Shown: in pieces, positions 7,807 through 16,445 of the stretch | Layout: each line of letters begins with the position of its first letter | Numbering within the stretch: position 1 is the first letter of the stretch | NCBI GenBank assembly: GCA_039025395.1 | Contig: JBCCOK010000005.1 | Location: 1 to 64,000, forward strand | DNA length: 64,000 nt | Direction of reading: 5' to 3' | Source of the DNA: Hoeflea_A sp039025395 | Lineage (GTDB): Bacteria; Pseudomonadota; Alphaproteobacteria; Rhizobiales; Rhizobiaceae | Position numbers and translations under genes: made by a program | The notes under the pieces: model-generated | The model's input: only the letters and a program-made list of their open reading frames with translations | Database searches by the model: none | Told to the model about the DNA's origin: nothing

Positions 7807-9279
7807 ATGCTCGACAGCGTCCAGAAAGTGCAGATCAAAGGTCTCTATATCGGTGGGCAATGGGTTCAGACCGCCCAACATTTCGACGACATAAACCCGT
7901 CGGACGGATCGGTCTTCGCGCAAGTGCCCGATGGCGGCAGGGCCGAAACCCGCGCCGCAATCGATGCGGCCCAGACGGCCTTTCCGGGCTGGTCGGACCT
8001 TATGTATACCGAGCGGGCCCATTTCATGCTCAAGATTGCTGATGTGCTGGAGCGCCGGAAGATGGACTATGTGTCCGCCGCCATGGCCGAGGGTGGCGGC
8101 TGGTTCGGCAAAGGCATGTTTGAAAGCGGTTATGTGCCGGAGGTTTTCCGCGCCGCTGCCGCCATGTGCTACAACGCGGTTGGTGAAGTGCTGCCTTCCG
8201 ATCACGGCAAGGTCTCGCTTGTTCAACGCGTGCCGATGGGCGTTGTCGGCGTGATCTCGCCCTGGAACATGCCAGGCATCCTGACATCGCGCGGTTTCGC
8301 CTTCCCGCTGGCCGCCGGCAATACAATTGTCCTGAAACCGTCCGAAGACACCGCCTATGCCGGCGGGCTGTTTTTTGCCGAAGTCTGCGAAGAGGCCGGT
8401 CTTCCGCCGGGCGTTTTCAATGTGATCACCTGCTCGCGCGAACAGGTCGGCGAAATGGGCGACGAGCTGGTCGAACACCCGCTCGTCAAGGGCATTTCTT
8501 TCACCGGCTCAACTCCGGTTGGCCGCCAGATCGCCGCAAAGGCCGGCGCGCACCTGAAAAAAGCCTGCGTTGAGCTTGGCGGCAAGGACAGCCTGATTGT
8601 GCTTGAAGACGCGGATATGGACCGTGCGACCTCCGCCGCCAGCTTCGGCGCGTTCATGCATCAGGGGCAGATTTGCATGAGCGTAGAGAAAGTCCTGGTG
8701 CAGGACAGCATCTATTCGGACTTTCTGAATGCGTTTGTCGGGCGCGCCGCGAAACTGAAAACAGGCGACACGGCCAACAAGGACAATGTGATCGGTCCGC
8801 TTATCAATGGCCGTCAGGTTGAGCGCGTGAAAGCGCAGATCGAAGATGCACTCAAGAAAGGCGCAAAGGCCGTCCTCGGTGGCGGCATTCACGACAATTT
8901 CGTCGAGCCGACGATCCTGACCAACGTGACGCCGGACATGGCAGTCTGGCAGGATGAAACCTTCGGACCGGTCGCTGTCGTGGTGCCATTCAAGACCGAC
9001 GCGCAAGCGATCGCGCTCAACAATGACACCGAATACGGCCTCAGTGCCGGGATTATCACGCAAAATGAAAACCGCGCGCTCGACATCGCGCGGCAGCTGG
9101 AAACCGGCATGTGCCATGTCAATTGCTCGCCGGTAAATGACGAACCGCACGTGCCGTTCGGCGGCACAAAGGCGAGCGGTGTCGGCAAGCATGGAGGACG
9201 TTGGTCCATGGAGACCTTTACCGAAACGCGCTGGATTACGCTCGATCGCGGCCAGCGCCCGTACCCGCCGGTGTTCTGA
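7807..9279 (+). CDS. Aldehyde dehydrogenase, benzaldehyde/vanillin-type
   Basis: This 490-residue aldehyde dehydrogenase is a distinct paralogue of the one at 1354. It has FTGSTPVG, the general base in VELGGK near residue 256 and the catalytic cysteine in HQGQICMS near 290. The C-terminal region (GGRWSMETFTETRWITLDRG) is typical of enzymes annotated as benzaldehyde or vanillin dehydrogenases (family knowledge). The ATG follows GAGAGGA. It lies directly after the importer genes and its stop overlaps the following alcohol dehydrogenase start (TGATG), which fits sequential alcohol to aldehyde to acid oxidation of an imported aromatic compound. Confidence 0.9.
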   Translation: MLDSVQKVQIKGLYIGGQWVQTAQHFDDINPSDGSVFAQVPDGGRAETRAAIDAAQTAFPGWSDLMYTERAHFMLKIADVLERRKMDYVSAAMAEGGGWFGKGMFESGYVPEVFRAAAAMCYNAVGEVLPSDHGKVSLVQRVPMGVVGVISPWNMPGILTSRGFAFPLAAGNTIVLKPSEDTAYAGGLFFAEVCEEAGLPPGVFNVITCSREQVGEMGDELVEHPLVKGISFTGSTPVGRQIAAKAGAHLKKACVELGGKDSLIVLEDADMDRATSAASFGAFMHQGQICMSVEKVLVQDSIYSDFLNAFVGRAAKLKTGDTANKDNVIGPLINGRQVERVKAQIEDALKKGAKAVLGGGIHDNFVEPTILTNVTPDMAVWQDETFGPVAVVVPFKTDAQAIALNNDTEYGLSAGIITQNENRALDIARQLETGMCHVNCSPVNDEPHVPFGGTKASGVGKHGGRWSMETFTETRWITLDRGQRPYPPVF

Positions 9280-10085
9280 TGCGCTTGGAAAATGCAGAAT
9301 TGCTCAAGGGCAAGACGATCGTCATCACAGGAACCGCTTCGGGTATAGGTCTTGAGACGGCGCGGGTGTGTACCGCCATGGGGGCAACGGTCCTCGGTGT
9401 TGATCTCACCAAGCGGTTCGACCATGTCGAAGAATTCTATCGCGCGGACCTGTCAGACAGCCGGACGATCGATGCCCTTGTCGATGTCCTGCCGGACGGC
9501 ATTGATGGCCTCGCGAACGTTGCCGGGCTTCCACCCACGGCCCCGGCGGAGAAGGTCCTGGCTGTGAATCTCTTCGGCCTCAAGCATTTTACGCTGGCGA
9601 TGATCCCCAAGCTCAACGACGGGGCCAGTATCGTCAATCTTGCCTCTCTTGCAGGCTTTGGCTGGCCGCAGGCCGTCGAGGCGATCCGCGCAAGCGAAAC
9701 CGTGCGCATGGAGGAGGCAACTCAATTTGCACGCGACCACGGCATCACCAACGAAGGCGGGCGGAGCTACTTCTTCTCCAAGGAGGCGCTGATCACATGG
9801 ACAATGCAGAACCGCTGGACATGGCGCGATCGCGGCATCCGCATGAACACCGTCAGCCCGGGACCCGTCGATACGCCGATCCTTGGCGATTTCCTCGAAA
9901 CCCTCGGAGCACGCGCCGAGGAGGATGCACGCGTCATGGACCGCCCGGGGCGGCCCGAGGATATCGCTCCGGTGGTGGCGTTTCTTCTGTCCGACATGAC
10001 CCACTGGATCCGCGGCACCAACATTCCCGCCGACGGCGGCATGTCTTCCAACATCCTGTGCGAAAAGCACGGGCTTACGCAGTAA
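9279..10085 (+). CDS. Short-chain alcohol dehydrogenase, coniferyl-alcohol dehydrogenase-like
   Basis: This 268-residue classical short-chain dehydrogenase has the cofactor motif TGTASGIG at residues 17-24, an NLASLAG serine strand and the catalytic YFFSK (Tyr164, Lys168). The sequence after the substrate loop (RMNTVSPGPVDTPIL) is also classical. The acidic residue of GVDLTK at the end of strand two suggests NAD preference. The S-Y-F-F-S-K form and the long insertion before it resemble proteins annotated as coniferyl-alcohol dehydrogenase (CalA), consistent with the adjoining aromatic aldehyde dehydrogenases; this assignment is moderate. The frame is open upstream, but ATG at 9279 overlaps the preceding stop and gives the family's usual N-terminus. 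Confidence 0.85.
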   Translation: MRLENAELLKGKTIVITGTASGIGLETARVCTAMGATVLGVDLTKRFDHVEEFYRADLSDSRTIDALVDVLPDGIDGLANVAGLPPTAPAEKVLAVNLFGLKHFTLAMIPKLNDGASIVNLASLAGFGWPQAVEAIRASETVRMEEATQFARDHGITNEGGRSYFFSKEALITWTMQNRWTWRDRGIRMNTVSPGPVDTPILGDFLETLGARAEEDARVMDRPGRPEDIAPVVAFLLSDMTHWIRGTNIPADGGMSSNILCEKHGLTQ

Positions 10086-10097
10086 CGGAGATTTCTG

Positions 10098-11666
10098 ATG
10101 TCAGCACTCGCATGGATCATCTTGGTTCTTCTGGTCGCCGCCATCGTCATCGTGCTCGCGGCATGGTTTTATCAACGGGCCACCAATGAGGTTGCGCTGG
10201 TGAAGACCGGTGTCGGCGGCCGCAAGGTGGTGATCGACGGGGGCACCCTGGCGATTCCCTATTTTCACGAAATCAATCCGGTCAATATGCAGACGCTGCG
10301 CATGGATGTGTCACGCTCAGGCGAATCCGCCTTGATTACCAAGGATCGGTTGCGGGTGGATGTGGGCGCGGAGTTTTATGCCAGCGTTATGCCGAACGAA
10401 GAGGCGATCACCCGGGCGGCACAAACGCTCGGCAAGCGAGTCTTTCAACCCGACCAGCTCAAGGCGCTGATTGACGGCATGATGATCGATGCGCTGCGCT
10501 CGGTTGCAGCCCGAATGACGATGGATGAGTTGCACGAAAACCGGTCTGCATTTGTTCAGGAGGTGCGCAGTGCGCTGACCGATACGTTGGCGAAATATGG
10601 CCTGCAACTGGACTCGGTCTCGCTGACCGCGCTCGATCAAACTCCTTTCTCGGCGCTTGACGAGAACAATGCCTTCAATGCCGTTGGTATGCGCAAACTG
10701 GCGGAAGTGATCGCAAAATCGAAAAAGGAGCGCGCGGAGATCGAAAGCGATAGCGAAGTGTCCGTGGCGCGCGCGGCCATGGAAGCGCAGCGCCGCAAAC
10801 TGGAAATCGACCTTGAACAGCGCCGCGCCGAAATTGCCCAGACCCAGGAGGTTGAAACGCTTCTGGCCGCCCAGCTTGCCGAGGTTGCAGCACGCAAGGC
10901 GGAAAGCGAGCGTGCGGCTGCCCAGTCACGTATCCAGATGGAGCAGGAGATTGAAGCCGCCGATATCGCTCGCGCTCAGGCTGTTCGAGAGGCCGAGATC
11001 GCGCAGTCGCGGGCGCTGGAAATGGCGGAACGCGACCGGCTGATCCAGATTGCCGCAAAAAGCCAGGAAGAAAGCAAGGCCGAGGCTGCCGCGGACGAAG
11101 CGCGTGCTGAGGCGGTCAAAGCGGCCGAGGCGGTCCAGACCGCCCGCCAGATGGCCGAGGCTGAGCGGCGCAAAGCGCTTGCGCTTGTTTCAGCGCAGGA
11201 GCGCGCAGAAGCCGCTGCCGCGCAGGCCGGAATCGCCGCCGCCAGCGACAAGGCAACCGCCGCCGACAAGCTTACCGCCAAGCGCGAGGAAGCGGAAGCC
11301 ATCAGGGCTGTCCGTCTGGCCGAAGCGGAGGCGGAGCGCGCCACGTTCGAGGCACGCAACGCCAGGTCGGAGGCGCAGATTGCGATGGAGATCGAAATGG
11401 CGCGGCTGGAGGCGATGCCCGAAATCGTTGCGCAAATGGTCAAGCCGGCTGAAAAGATCAAGGGAATCAGCATTAACCAGGTGACCGGCCTGGGCGGCTC
11501 TGGTGAAGAGACTACCAAGACCCCTGTCAATCAGGCGCTCGAATCGATCATGGGAATGGCCGTCCAGTTGCCCGCCCTGAAGAAGATCGGCGATCAGATC
11601 GGGGCCGCGCTTGATGACAGCCTGACAGATATTGCCGGAAGGAAGGGCCCGAAACCGTCGGATTAG
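10098..11666 (+). CDS. SPFH/flotillin-like membrane scaffold protein
   Basis: The protein has 522 residues. One N-terminal membrane span (about residues 4-27) is followed by a band-7/SPFH domain (about 30-200) and then a very long Ala/Glu/Arg-rich coiled coil (about 200-440) with many AEAxRA repeats. A flotillin-type end follows (EIEMARLEAMPEIVAQMVKPAEKIKGI). This is the architecture of bacterial flotillins such as YqiK, which organise membrane microdomains. It is 12 bases after the alcohol dehydrogenase and is probably the last gene of the importer operon, converging on the PobR-like gene. No NfeD partner is adjacent. Its presence in a catabolic import operon is unusual. Confidence 0.88.
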   Translation: MSALAWIILVLLVAAIVIVLAAWFYQRATNEVALVKTGVGGRKVVIDGGTLAIPYFHEINPVNMQTLRMDVSRSGESALITKDRLRVDVGAEFYASVMPNEEAITRAAQTLGKRVFQPDQLKALIDGMMIDALRSVAARMTMDELHENRSAFVQEVRSALTDTLAKYGLQLDSVSLTALDQTPFSALDENNAFNAVGMRKLAEVIAKSKKERAEIESDSEVSVARAAMEAQRRKLEIDLEQRRAEIAQTQEVETLLAAQLAEVAARKAESERAAAQSRIQMEQEIEAADIARAQAVREAEIAQSRALEMAERDRLIQIAAKSQEESKAEAAADEARAEAVKAAEAVQTARQMAEAERRKALALVSAQERAEAAAAQAGIAAASDKATAADKLTAKREEAEAIRAVRLAEAEAERATFEARNARSEAQIAMEIEMARLEAMPEIVAQMVKPAEKIKGISINQVTGLGGSGEETTKTPVNQALESIMGMAVQLPALKKIGDQIGAALDDSLTDIAGRKGPKPSD

Positions 11667-11688
11667 TGGTAATCCAAGTTCCTGTCCC

Positions 11689-12549
11689 TCAATCGATGCG
11701 GCTTGTGAACAGCGCCCGGTACGAAAGCGGCGTACGGTCCATTGCGCGCCGAAACCGCTTGGAGAAATAGGACGGGTCGCGATAGCCGAGACGGTAACCG
11801 ATTTCGGAGACCGGCAACTGCGTGAACGCCAGCAGCCGGCAGGCCTCTCCCATGATCTTGCGCTCGACATAGGCCGATGCGCTCAGACCGGCAGCAAGCC
11901 GGCACAGCCGGCTCAGATGTCCCGTGCTCATTGCCATTGCTTTCGCATAATCGGATGCCGACCAGCCCCTGGCGGCGTTTTCGACAATCAAGGCGTCCAG
12001 AGACCGGATGCGGCTTGGCATTGCAGCCGGTGTCTTTTTTTCGTTTTTGACCCGCGTGTCGGCAACCAGACCCAGAATCGCGTGTGTCAACGACACCGCG
12101 ACTTGCGAACGGAATGCGCTGTCGGTGGCAGCGACGGAGCGCAGGATGCCGGTTACCTGTTCAAGCTGGTCCGACACAGGCCCCATGCAGGGGTCAGCCA
12201 GGGCGGAGAGAAGGTCGGCCGCATTAAGCCCGCCGGATTGGTAAGTGCCAATCGGAAATGAAAACACCGACCCGACCGTGCCCGGACGGAAAGTCAGCGC
12301 ATGGACGCATAGCGCCGGCACATAAAGGAAATGCCCGCCTGAAAGTTCCCATTGCTCACCATCGGCCCTCGCCTCGACAAGCCCGTTGTGGATCATGAAC
12401 AGCTGCGACATCTGTACATGCCGATGTGCTGCGATACGCCAGTCATGAAGAGGTGCGCGCACGGAAAGCGCTTCGTGGTGGATGATATCTGGAAAGGTGT
12501 TCGCTTCGCCATAGAGGCCAAATGCGGGAATGTCATCTTTCACGTTCAT
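11689..12549 (-). CDS. pobR: AraC-family regulator, PobR-like activator of pobA
   Basis: This 286-residue AraC/XylS protein has an N-terminal cupin sensor, with the HDW...HRH stretch near residues 35-45 and GGHFLYVPALCVH further on. The C-terminal double helix-turn-helix reads ASDYAKAMAMSTGHLSRLCR, then IGYRLGYRDPSYFSKRFRR. It diverges from pobA with an 89-base gap. AraC-type PobR proteins activate pobA in response to 4-hydroxybenzoate in many alphaproteobacteria, so both position and domain make-up support the name. A candidate operator (AGAAC-TG-GTTCT) lies at 12564-12575 in the shared promoter region. Confidence 0.85.
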   Translation of the reverse strand: MNVKDDIPAFGLYGEANTFPDIIHHEALSVRAPLHDWRIAAHRHVQMSQLFMIHNGLVEARADGEQWELSGGHFLYVPALCVHALTFRPGTVGSVFSFPIGTYQSGGLNAADLLSALADPCMGPVSDQLEQVTGILRSVAATDSAFRSQVAVSLTHAILGLVADTRVKNEKKTPAAMPSRIRSLDALIVENAARGWSASDYAKAMAMSTGHLSRLCRLAAGLSASAYVERKIMGEACRLLAFTQLPVSEIGYRLGYRDPSYFSKRFRRAMDRTPLSYRALFTSRID

Positions 12550-12563
12550 GCACGAAAATTACC

Positions 12564-12575
12564 AGAACTGGTTCT
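12564..12575. promoter_or_regulatory. Candidate PobR operator
   Basis: AGAAC-TG-GTTCT is a 5-base perfect inverted repeat with a 2-base spacer. It lies 15 bases from the pobR start and about 63 bases before the pobA start. Location between regulator and target is the main support; no consensus comparison was possible. Confidence 0.4.
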
Positions 12576-12638
12576 GCTAGACCATCATGAAAATACTGAT
12601 ATAGGCGTAAAATGGGCTTCGATTGGGAGGAAAACGCC

Positions 12639-13808
12639 ATGAAAACCGAGGCCGCAATTATCGGCGGCGGCCCCTCGGGCCTGCTGCTTTCGCAACTTCT
12701 GAACAGGGCCGGTGTATCGACTGTGATTCTTGAGCGGGCGACGCGCGAGCATGTCCTTTCGCGTGTCCGCGCCGGTGTGCTCGAATCCGGCACCGTCGAC
12801 ATGCTCCGCGCGGCCGGCGTTGCCGAGCGGATGGACAAGGAGGGCATGCACCACGATGGCTGTTACCTGACCGACGACGATTTGATGGTGCATATCAATT
12901 TCAAGGACCTCACGGGAAAATCGGTGATGGTCTACGGTCAGACCGAAGTTACCGCCGACCTCTATGCGGCGCAGGACGCAATGGGAACCACGATTGTCCA
13001 CGGTGTCGAGGATGTGACAATCCATGATGCGGACAGCACGTCGCCATACATCGCATATGCGATCGACGGAGACCGCAAGCGCCTCGACTGCACATACATC
13101 GCAGGCTGTGACGGTTTTCACGGGGTTAGCCGCAACACCATCCCGGCTGAGATGCGGCGGGAATTTGAGCGGGTCTATCCATTCGGCTGGCTGGGCGTTC
13201 TTTCGCGCACCCGTCCCGCCAATGAGGAGCTGATCTACGCCAACTCCTCAAACGGATTTGCGCTCGCTTCCATGCGTAATGAAAATCTCAGCCGCTACTA
13301 CGTGCAGGTGCCGCTGTCGGACAGGATCGAGGAATGGAGCGATGCGCGTTTCTGGGAGCGGCTGCAGAGCTGCCTTCCGTCGGATGTGGCCGGGCGCATG
13401 GAAACCGGCCCGTCGATTGAAAAATCCATTGCGCCCCTGCGCTCCTTCGTCAACGAGCCGTTGCGCTGGGGCCGCCTGTTTCTGGTTGGCGACGCCACCC
13501 ATATCGTCCCGCCGACAGGCGCAAAAGGGCTCAACCTTGCGGTATCCGACGTATACTACCTGCACCAGGCCCTCATCGACGCTTTGAAAAAGGGTGATGA
13601 AGCCGGTATCGACGCCTATTCAGAGCGCGCCCTGATCCGCATCTGGAAGGCGATGCGGTTCAGTTGGCAGATGACGACAATGCTGCACCAGTTTGCCGGC
13701 GAAGATAACTTCGAAGCACAGATGCGCAAGGCAACGCTGAAGCACCTGTCGCAATCGGAAACGGCACGGCGGGATTTGGCTGAAAACTATATCGGCCTGC
13801 CGTTCTAA
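12639..13808 (+). CDS. pobA: 4-hydroxybenzoate 3-monooxygenase
   Basis: This 389-residue FAD monooxygenase converts 4-hydroxybenzoate to protocatechuate using NAD(P)H and oxygen. The N-terminal dinucleotide fold (IIGGGPSGLLLSQLL), the hallmark GDATHIVPPTGAKGLN with Asp near residue 286 and the family length (about 390) are all as in known PobA proteins. The frame is open nine codons upstream, but ATG at 12639 has GGGAGG eight bases before it and yields the standard MKTEAAIIGGG start. Divergent pobR lies next to it. The ring-cleavage (pca) genes that should follow are not in the window. Confidence 0.95.
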   Translation: MKTEAAIIGGGPSGLLLSQLLNRAGVSTVILERATREHVLSRVRAGVLESGTVDMLRAAGVAERMDKEGMHHDGCYLTDDDLMVHINFKDLTGKSVMVYGQTEVTADLYAAQDAMGTTIVHGVEDVTIHDADSTSPYIAYAIDGDRKRLDCTYIAGCDGFHGVSRNTIPAEMRREFERVYPFGWLGVLSRTRPANEELIYANSSNGFALASMRNENLSRYYVQVPLSDRIEEWSDARFWERLQSCLPSDVAGRMETGPSIEKSIAPLRSFVNEPLRWGRLFLVGDATHIVPPTGAKGLNLAVSDVYYLHQALIDALKKGDEAGIDAYSERALIRIWKAMRFSWQMTTMLHQFAGEDNFEAQMRKATLKHLSQSETARRDLAENYIGLPF

Positions 13809-13818
13809 CCAGAGAAAG

Positions 13819-13833
13819 CCCGATGTTGTCGGG
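13819..13833 (+). terminator. Possible hairpin after pobA
   Basis: CCCGA-TGTTG-TCGGG forms a perfect 5-base-pair stem ten bases after the pobA stop. No T-run follows, so it is only a weak terminator candidate. Confidence 0.35.
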
Positions 13834-13960
13834 ACGATCGCGAAGTGTGTTTATCTGATCTTTGTTGTTAAGCTTTGCATTCAGATCCCTGATATGCTGC
13901 AAGCGTGGTAAGATCGCCGCCGGGGTCGGATTTTGAGTTCCGCACGTGGACGGGTTTACC

Positions 13961-14356
13961 ATGGAAGCCAATGCAACAATTTCTGTGGTGGCACAATTCA
14001 TCGAAGCCTGCGATACCGTCGACAGGAACACGATGGAAGCATGTCTTTCGCACGATGTGCTCGCCGATGTCACTCAGGCTGATGGTTCGGTCATCACGCT
14101 TGCGGGCCGCAACGCCTATATGAACGCCATCGACGCCATGGGCATCGAAACTGTCCGGCACAGCATCACGGCAACGCAAATCGCAGCGGTTGCGGATGAT
14201 CAGGCAATGGCGATGGTGGAGATCAAGGCTGAACGCAAGGGCAGGCAACTGCATAATTTTGCAGCCTTTCTGATGCGGGTCAAAGCCGGGCAAATCGAGC
14301 GGATCTGGATGGTGGATGCGCTGCCCGAGGAAAGTGACCGGTTCTGGAAGCGATGA
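13961..14356 (+). CDS. NTF2-like / SnoaL-like small protein
   Basis: This 131-residue protein has the alpha-plus-beta-barrel pattern of the NTF2/SnoaL superfamily. An N-terminal helix (ISVVAQFIEACDTVDRNTMEACLSHDV) is followed by strands ending in FLMRVKAGQIERIWMVDAL. Such proteins are small ligand-binding or isomerase/hydratase-type enzymes, and no catalytic set is obvious. A GTG at 13946 could add five residues; the ATG at 13961 is preferred, though neither has a strong ribosome site. It lies 152 bases after pobA and 54 before the DOPA-dioxygenase-like gene, perhaps as one small transcript with the latter. Confidence 0.75.
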   Translation: MEANATISVVAQFIEACDTVDRNTMEACLSHDVLADVTQADGSVITLAGRNAYMNAIDAMGIETVRHSITATQIAAVADDQAMAMVEIKAERKGRQLHNFAAFLMRVKAGQIERIWMVDALPEESDRFWKR

Positions 14357-14410
14357 AGCGCACCATATGTTTAAGACGTGCGCATTCCGCAACTGAAGGG
14401 AGCCCAAGAC

Positions 14411-14770
14411 ATGGCGATCGAGATGACAAAGAGCACGGCAATCAGGGGATACCACGCACATGTCTATTTCGATGCCGCGACTGTCGAGCGTGCGCGGCGA
14501 TTGTGCGAAACGGTGCGTGACCAGTTCGGCGCCGAGATGGGGCGCGTTCACGAACGCGAGGTCGGGCCTCACCCCATGTGGTCATGCCAGCTTGCATTCG
14601 GCCAGGATCGGTTTGCCGAGATTGTTCCGTGGCTGGCGCTGAACCGCGACGGGTTGACGGTGTTCCTGCATCCGGACACCGGCGACGATCTCGCCGACCA
14701 CCGCGATCATGCGATCTGGATGGGATCCATGCCACAGTTGAAACTCGACATGTTCACGAACGCAGAATGA
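14411..14770 (+). CDS. DOPA 4,5-dioxygenase family protein
   Basis: This 119-residue protein belongs to the DOPA 4,5-dioxygenase-like family of small metal-binding extradiol enzymes. Diagnostic stretches are GYHAHVYFDAAT at the start, HEREVGPHPMWSCQLAF in the middle and FLHPDTGDDLADHRDHAIWMG near the end, with several conserved histidines as likely iron ligands. Bacterial members cleave catechol-type rings in vitro, but their physiological substrate is often unknown. The frame is open from a GTG at 14378; ATG at 14411 with GAAGGGAG upstream fits the family better. Proximity to pobA makes a catecholic substrate attractive but unproven. Confidence 0.85.
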   Translation: MAIEMTKSTAIRGYHAHVYFDAATVERARRLCETVRDQFGAEMGRVHEREVGPHPMWSCQLAFGQDRFAEIVPWLALNRDGLTVFLHPDTGDDLADHRDHAIWMGSMPQLKLDMFTNAE

Positions 14771-14796
14771 ACTAGGCAGAAACGGAACAAGCCGGT

Positions 14797-16122
14797 TTAG
14801 ACTGCGTATTCTTCGAGGATCTCGCGCGCCGGCAGCGAAGCACGAAAGCGCCGGCCCAGAAAAAACAAGCCGGCTAGCTTTCTCTGCAGATACATGAACT
14901 CGACGGGCGGAACCTCGACGAAGCTGCGGTCGAGCGCAATCTCGGTGCCGCCGGAGCGCAGCTCCTGCATCAACGCTTCATTGGAAAAATTGAACATGCG
15001 ATCGCGGCGGATTGCGCCGAACAAATGGGCTGTCAGCCGATCGATCATGTTGCGATGATGCATCTGGGTTTCCCGCCGGTAGAGACCGATATCGATGGTT
15101 GCCGCCCGCAACGCCTTTCTGTTGCCTTCAAGGCCTGCGCCCAGGAAGCGCCGGTAGCACTCTATCGTCTCAGACGGGATCTCGCGCGTTGCCCCGAAGT
15201 CAAGCAGGCCGATCGTGTCCGTTTCTGGATCATAAAGGTAGTTGGCAAAGTTGGGATCGGTCTGTGCAAAGCCAAAGCGGAAAATCTCATCAAGCGCCAA
15301 ACGCGTCAGCCGGATGAAGACATCCTGCCGCATCGTGTCGTTCATCCGCTCCACTGCTTCGATCGGCTGACCTGAAACGAATGACATGGCGAGAACCTTG
15401 CCGGTGCTCAGGTCATCCTGCACTTCGGGAAGCGCAAATCGATCCTTGCCGGACACCAGGGACCTGAAGCGCCTGATATTGTCCGCTTCGCGTTCGTAGT
15501 CCGCCTCGTGGTGGAGCTGGGTCTTGGATTCGGCAATCAACGGCGCGATGGAGTCCTTAGGCGGGCCAAGGCCGGTCAAACGAAACAGCGCCATGACATT
15601 GTCGACATCGCTGTCGATGCTTTCCGTAACCCCCGGGTACTGAACCTTGATTGCAAGATCGCGGCCGTCCCTTGTGCGGGCTTTGTGAACCTGTCCGATC
15701 GAAGCCGCGGCAATCGGGCGCGGCTCGAAGTGTTCGAACCGGTCTTTCCAATCGACGCCGAGATTTTCCGTCATGACCATGTTGAGTTGCGCATCATCCA
15801 TGAAATCGGCATCGGCGCGCAAACGGGCCATCAGTTCGGATAATTCGCGCGGCAAAACCTCGCCGGCATCCATCGACAGCATCTGACCGAGCTTCAGGGC
15901 GGCACCGCGCATCTTCGCAAGCTCATCGGTGATTCTGAGAATATTTGGTGGTGTCAGCAAAAGATCGCCGGGGTTCGGCCTTTCGCCACGGCCGAGGCTG
16001 CGCGCGCCGTCAAAAAGCGCCCGGCCGGCGACTTCGGCGGACATGAGGCCAAATCCGGCAAGCCGCGAAAGCCGACGCGACGGAATGGGAACCGCCCGCC
16101 CGCGATAGGTGCCGTCAGCCAT
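14797..16122 (-). CDS. ABC1/UbiB/COQ8-family atypical kinase-like protein
   Basis: The protein has 441 residues and the signatures of the ABC1/AarF/UbiB family: the KLGQ motif (ALKLGQMLSMDAGEVLPRE), the alanine-rich nucleotide loop AAASIGQVHKA, the invariant lysine in AIKVQYPGV, the catalytic-loop-like QTDPNFANYLYD and DFG in LLDFGATRE. Family members support ubiquinone biosynthesis or lipid homeostasis, probably as ATPases. It is not the usual UbiB with two C-terminal membrane spans. An ATG ten codons upstream (16152) is possible; 16122 has AAGGAT upstream and matches the usual N-terminus. It is a single gene, convergent with the DOPA-dioxygenase-like gene. Confidence 0.88.
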   Translation of the reverse strand: MADGTYRGRAVPIPSRRLSRLAGFGLMSAEVAGRALFDGARSLGRGERPNPGDLLLTPPNILRITDELAKMRGAALKLGQMLSMDAGEVLPRELSELMARLRADADFMDDAQLNMVMTENLGVDWKDRFEHFEPRPIAAASIGQVHKARTRDGRDLAIKVQYPGVTESIDSDVDNVMALFRLTGLGPPKDSIAPLIAESKTQLHHEADYEREADNIRRFRSLVSGKDRFALPEVQDDLSTGKVLAMSFVSGQPIEAVERMNDTMRQDVFIRLTRLALDEIFRFGFAQTDPNFANYLYDPETDTIGLLDFGATREIPSETIECYRRFLGAGLEGNRKALRAATIDIGLYRRETQMHHRNMIDRLTAHLFGAIRRDRMFNFSNEALMQELRSGGTEIALDRSFVEVPPVEFMYLQRKLAGLFFLGRRFRASLPAREILEEYAV

Positions 16123-16445
16123 GTCTGCTGATCCTTGCTTCAGGCAGCGCAAGACCGGTTTTCACATGCATCGTCACTTACATTTCCTTTTCGCGCCAAT
16201 CTACGAAACCGAAAGCCAGGTAAGACTTGCAGCTGCAAAGAATAAAAATATGCTGTTTTCCTGTAGATATACGCTACGGTTGCTGCAACGGATTTCAAAG
16301 ACGGACAGGCTCTATTGGCGAGGACGTCATGCTTTACGGACGCGAAGCAGCCATTTCACAATGGAGACCTTTGAGATCAGTGCGATTTAACCCCGCTTCG
16401 TCGCCACTTCCCTAGCGAAAGACCGGCAACCGTCAGGAGAGCCCC
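16123..16445. other. Divergent intergenic region, no gene seen
   Basis: This AT-richer stretch between the divergent kinase-like gene and the membrane-protein gene should hold both promoters. No RNA gene or clear operator was recognised. Confidence 0.4.
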
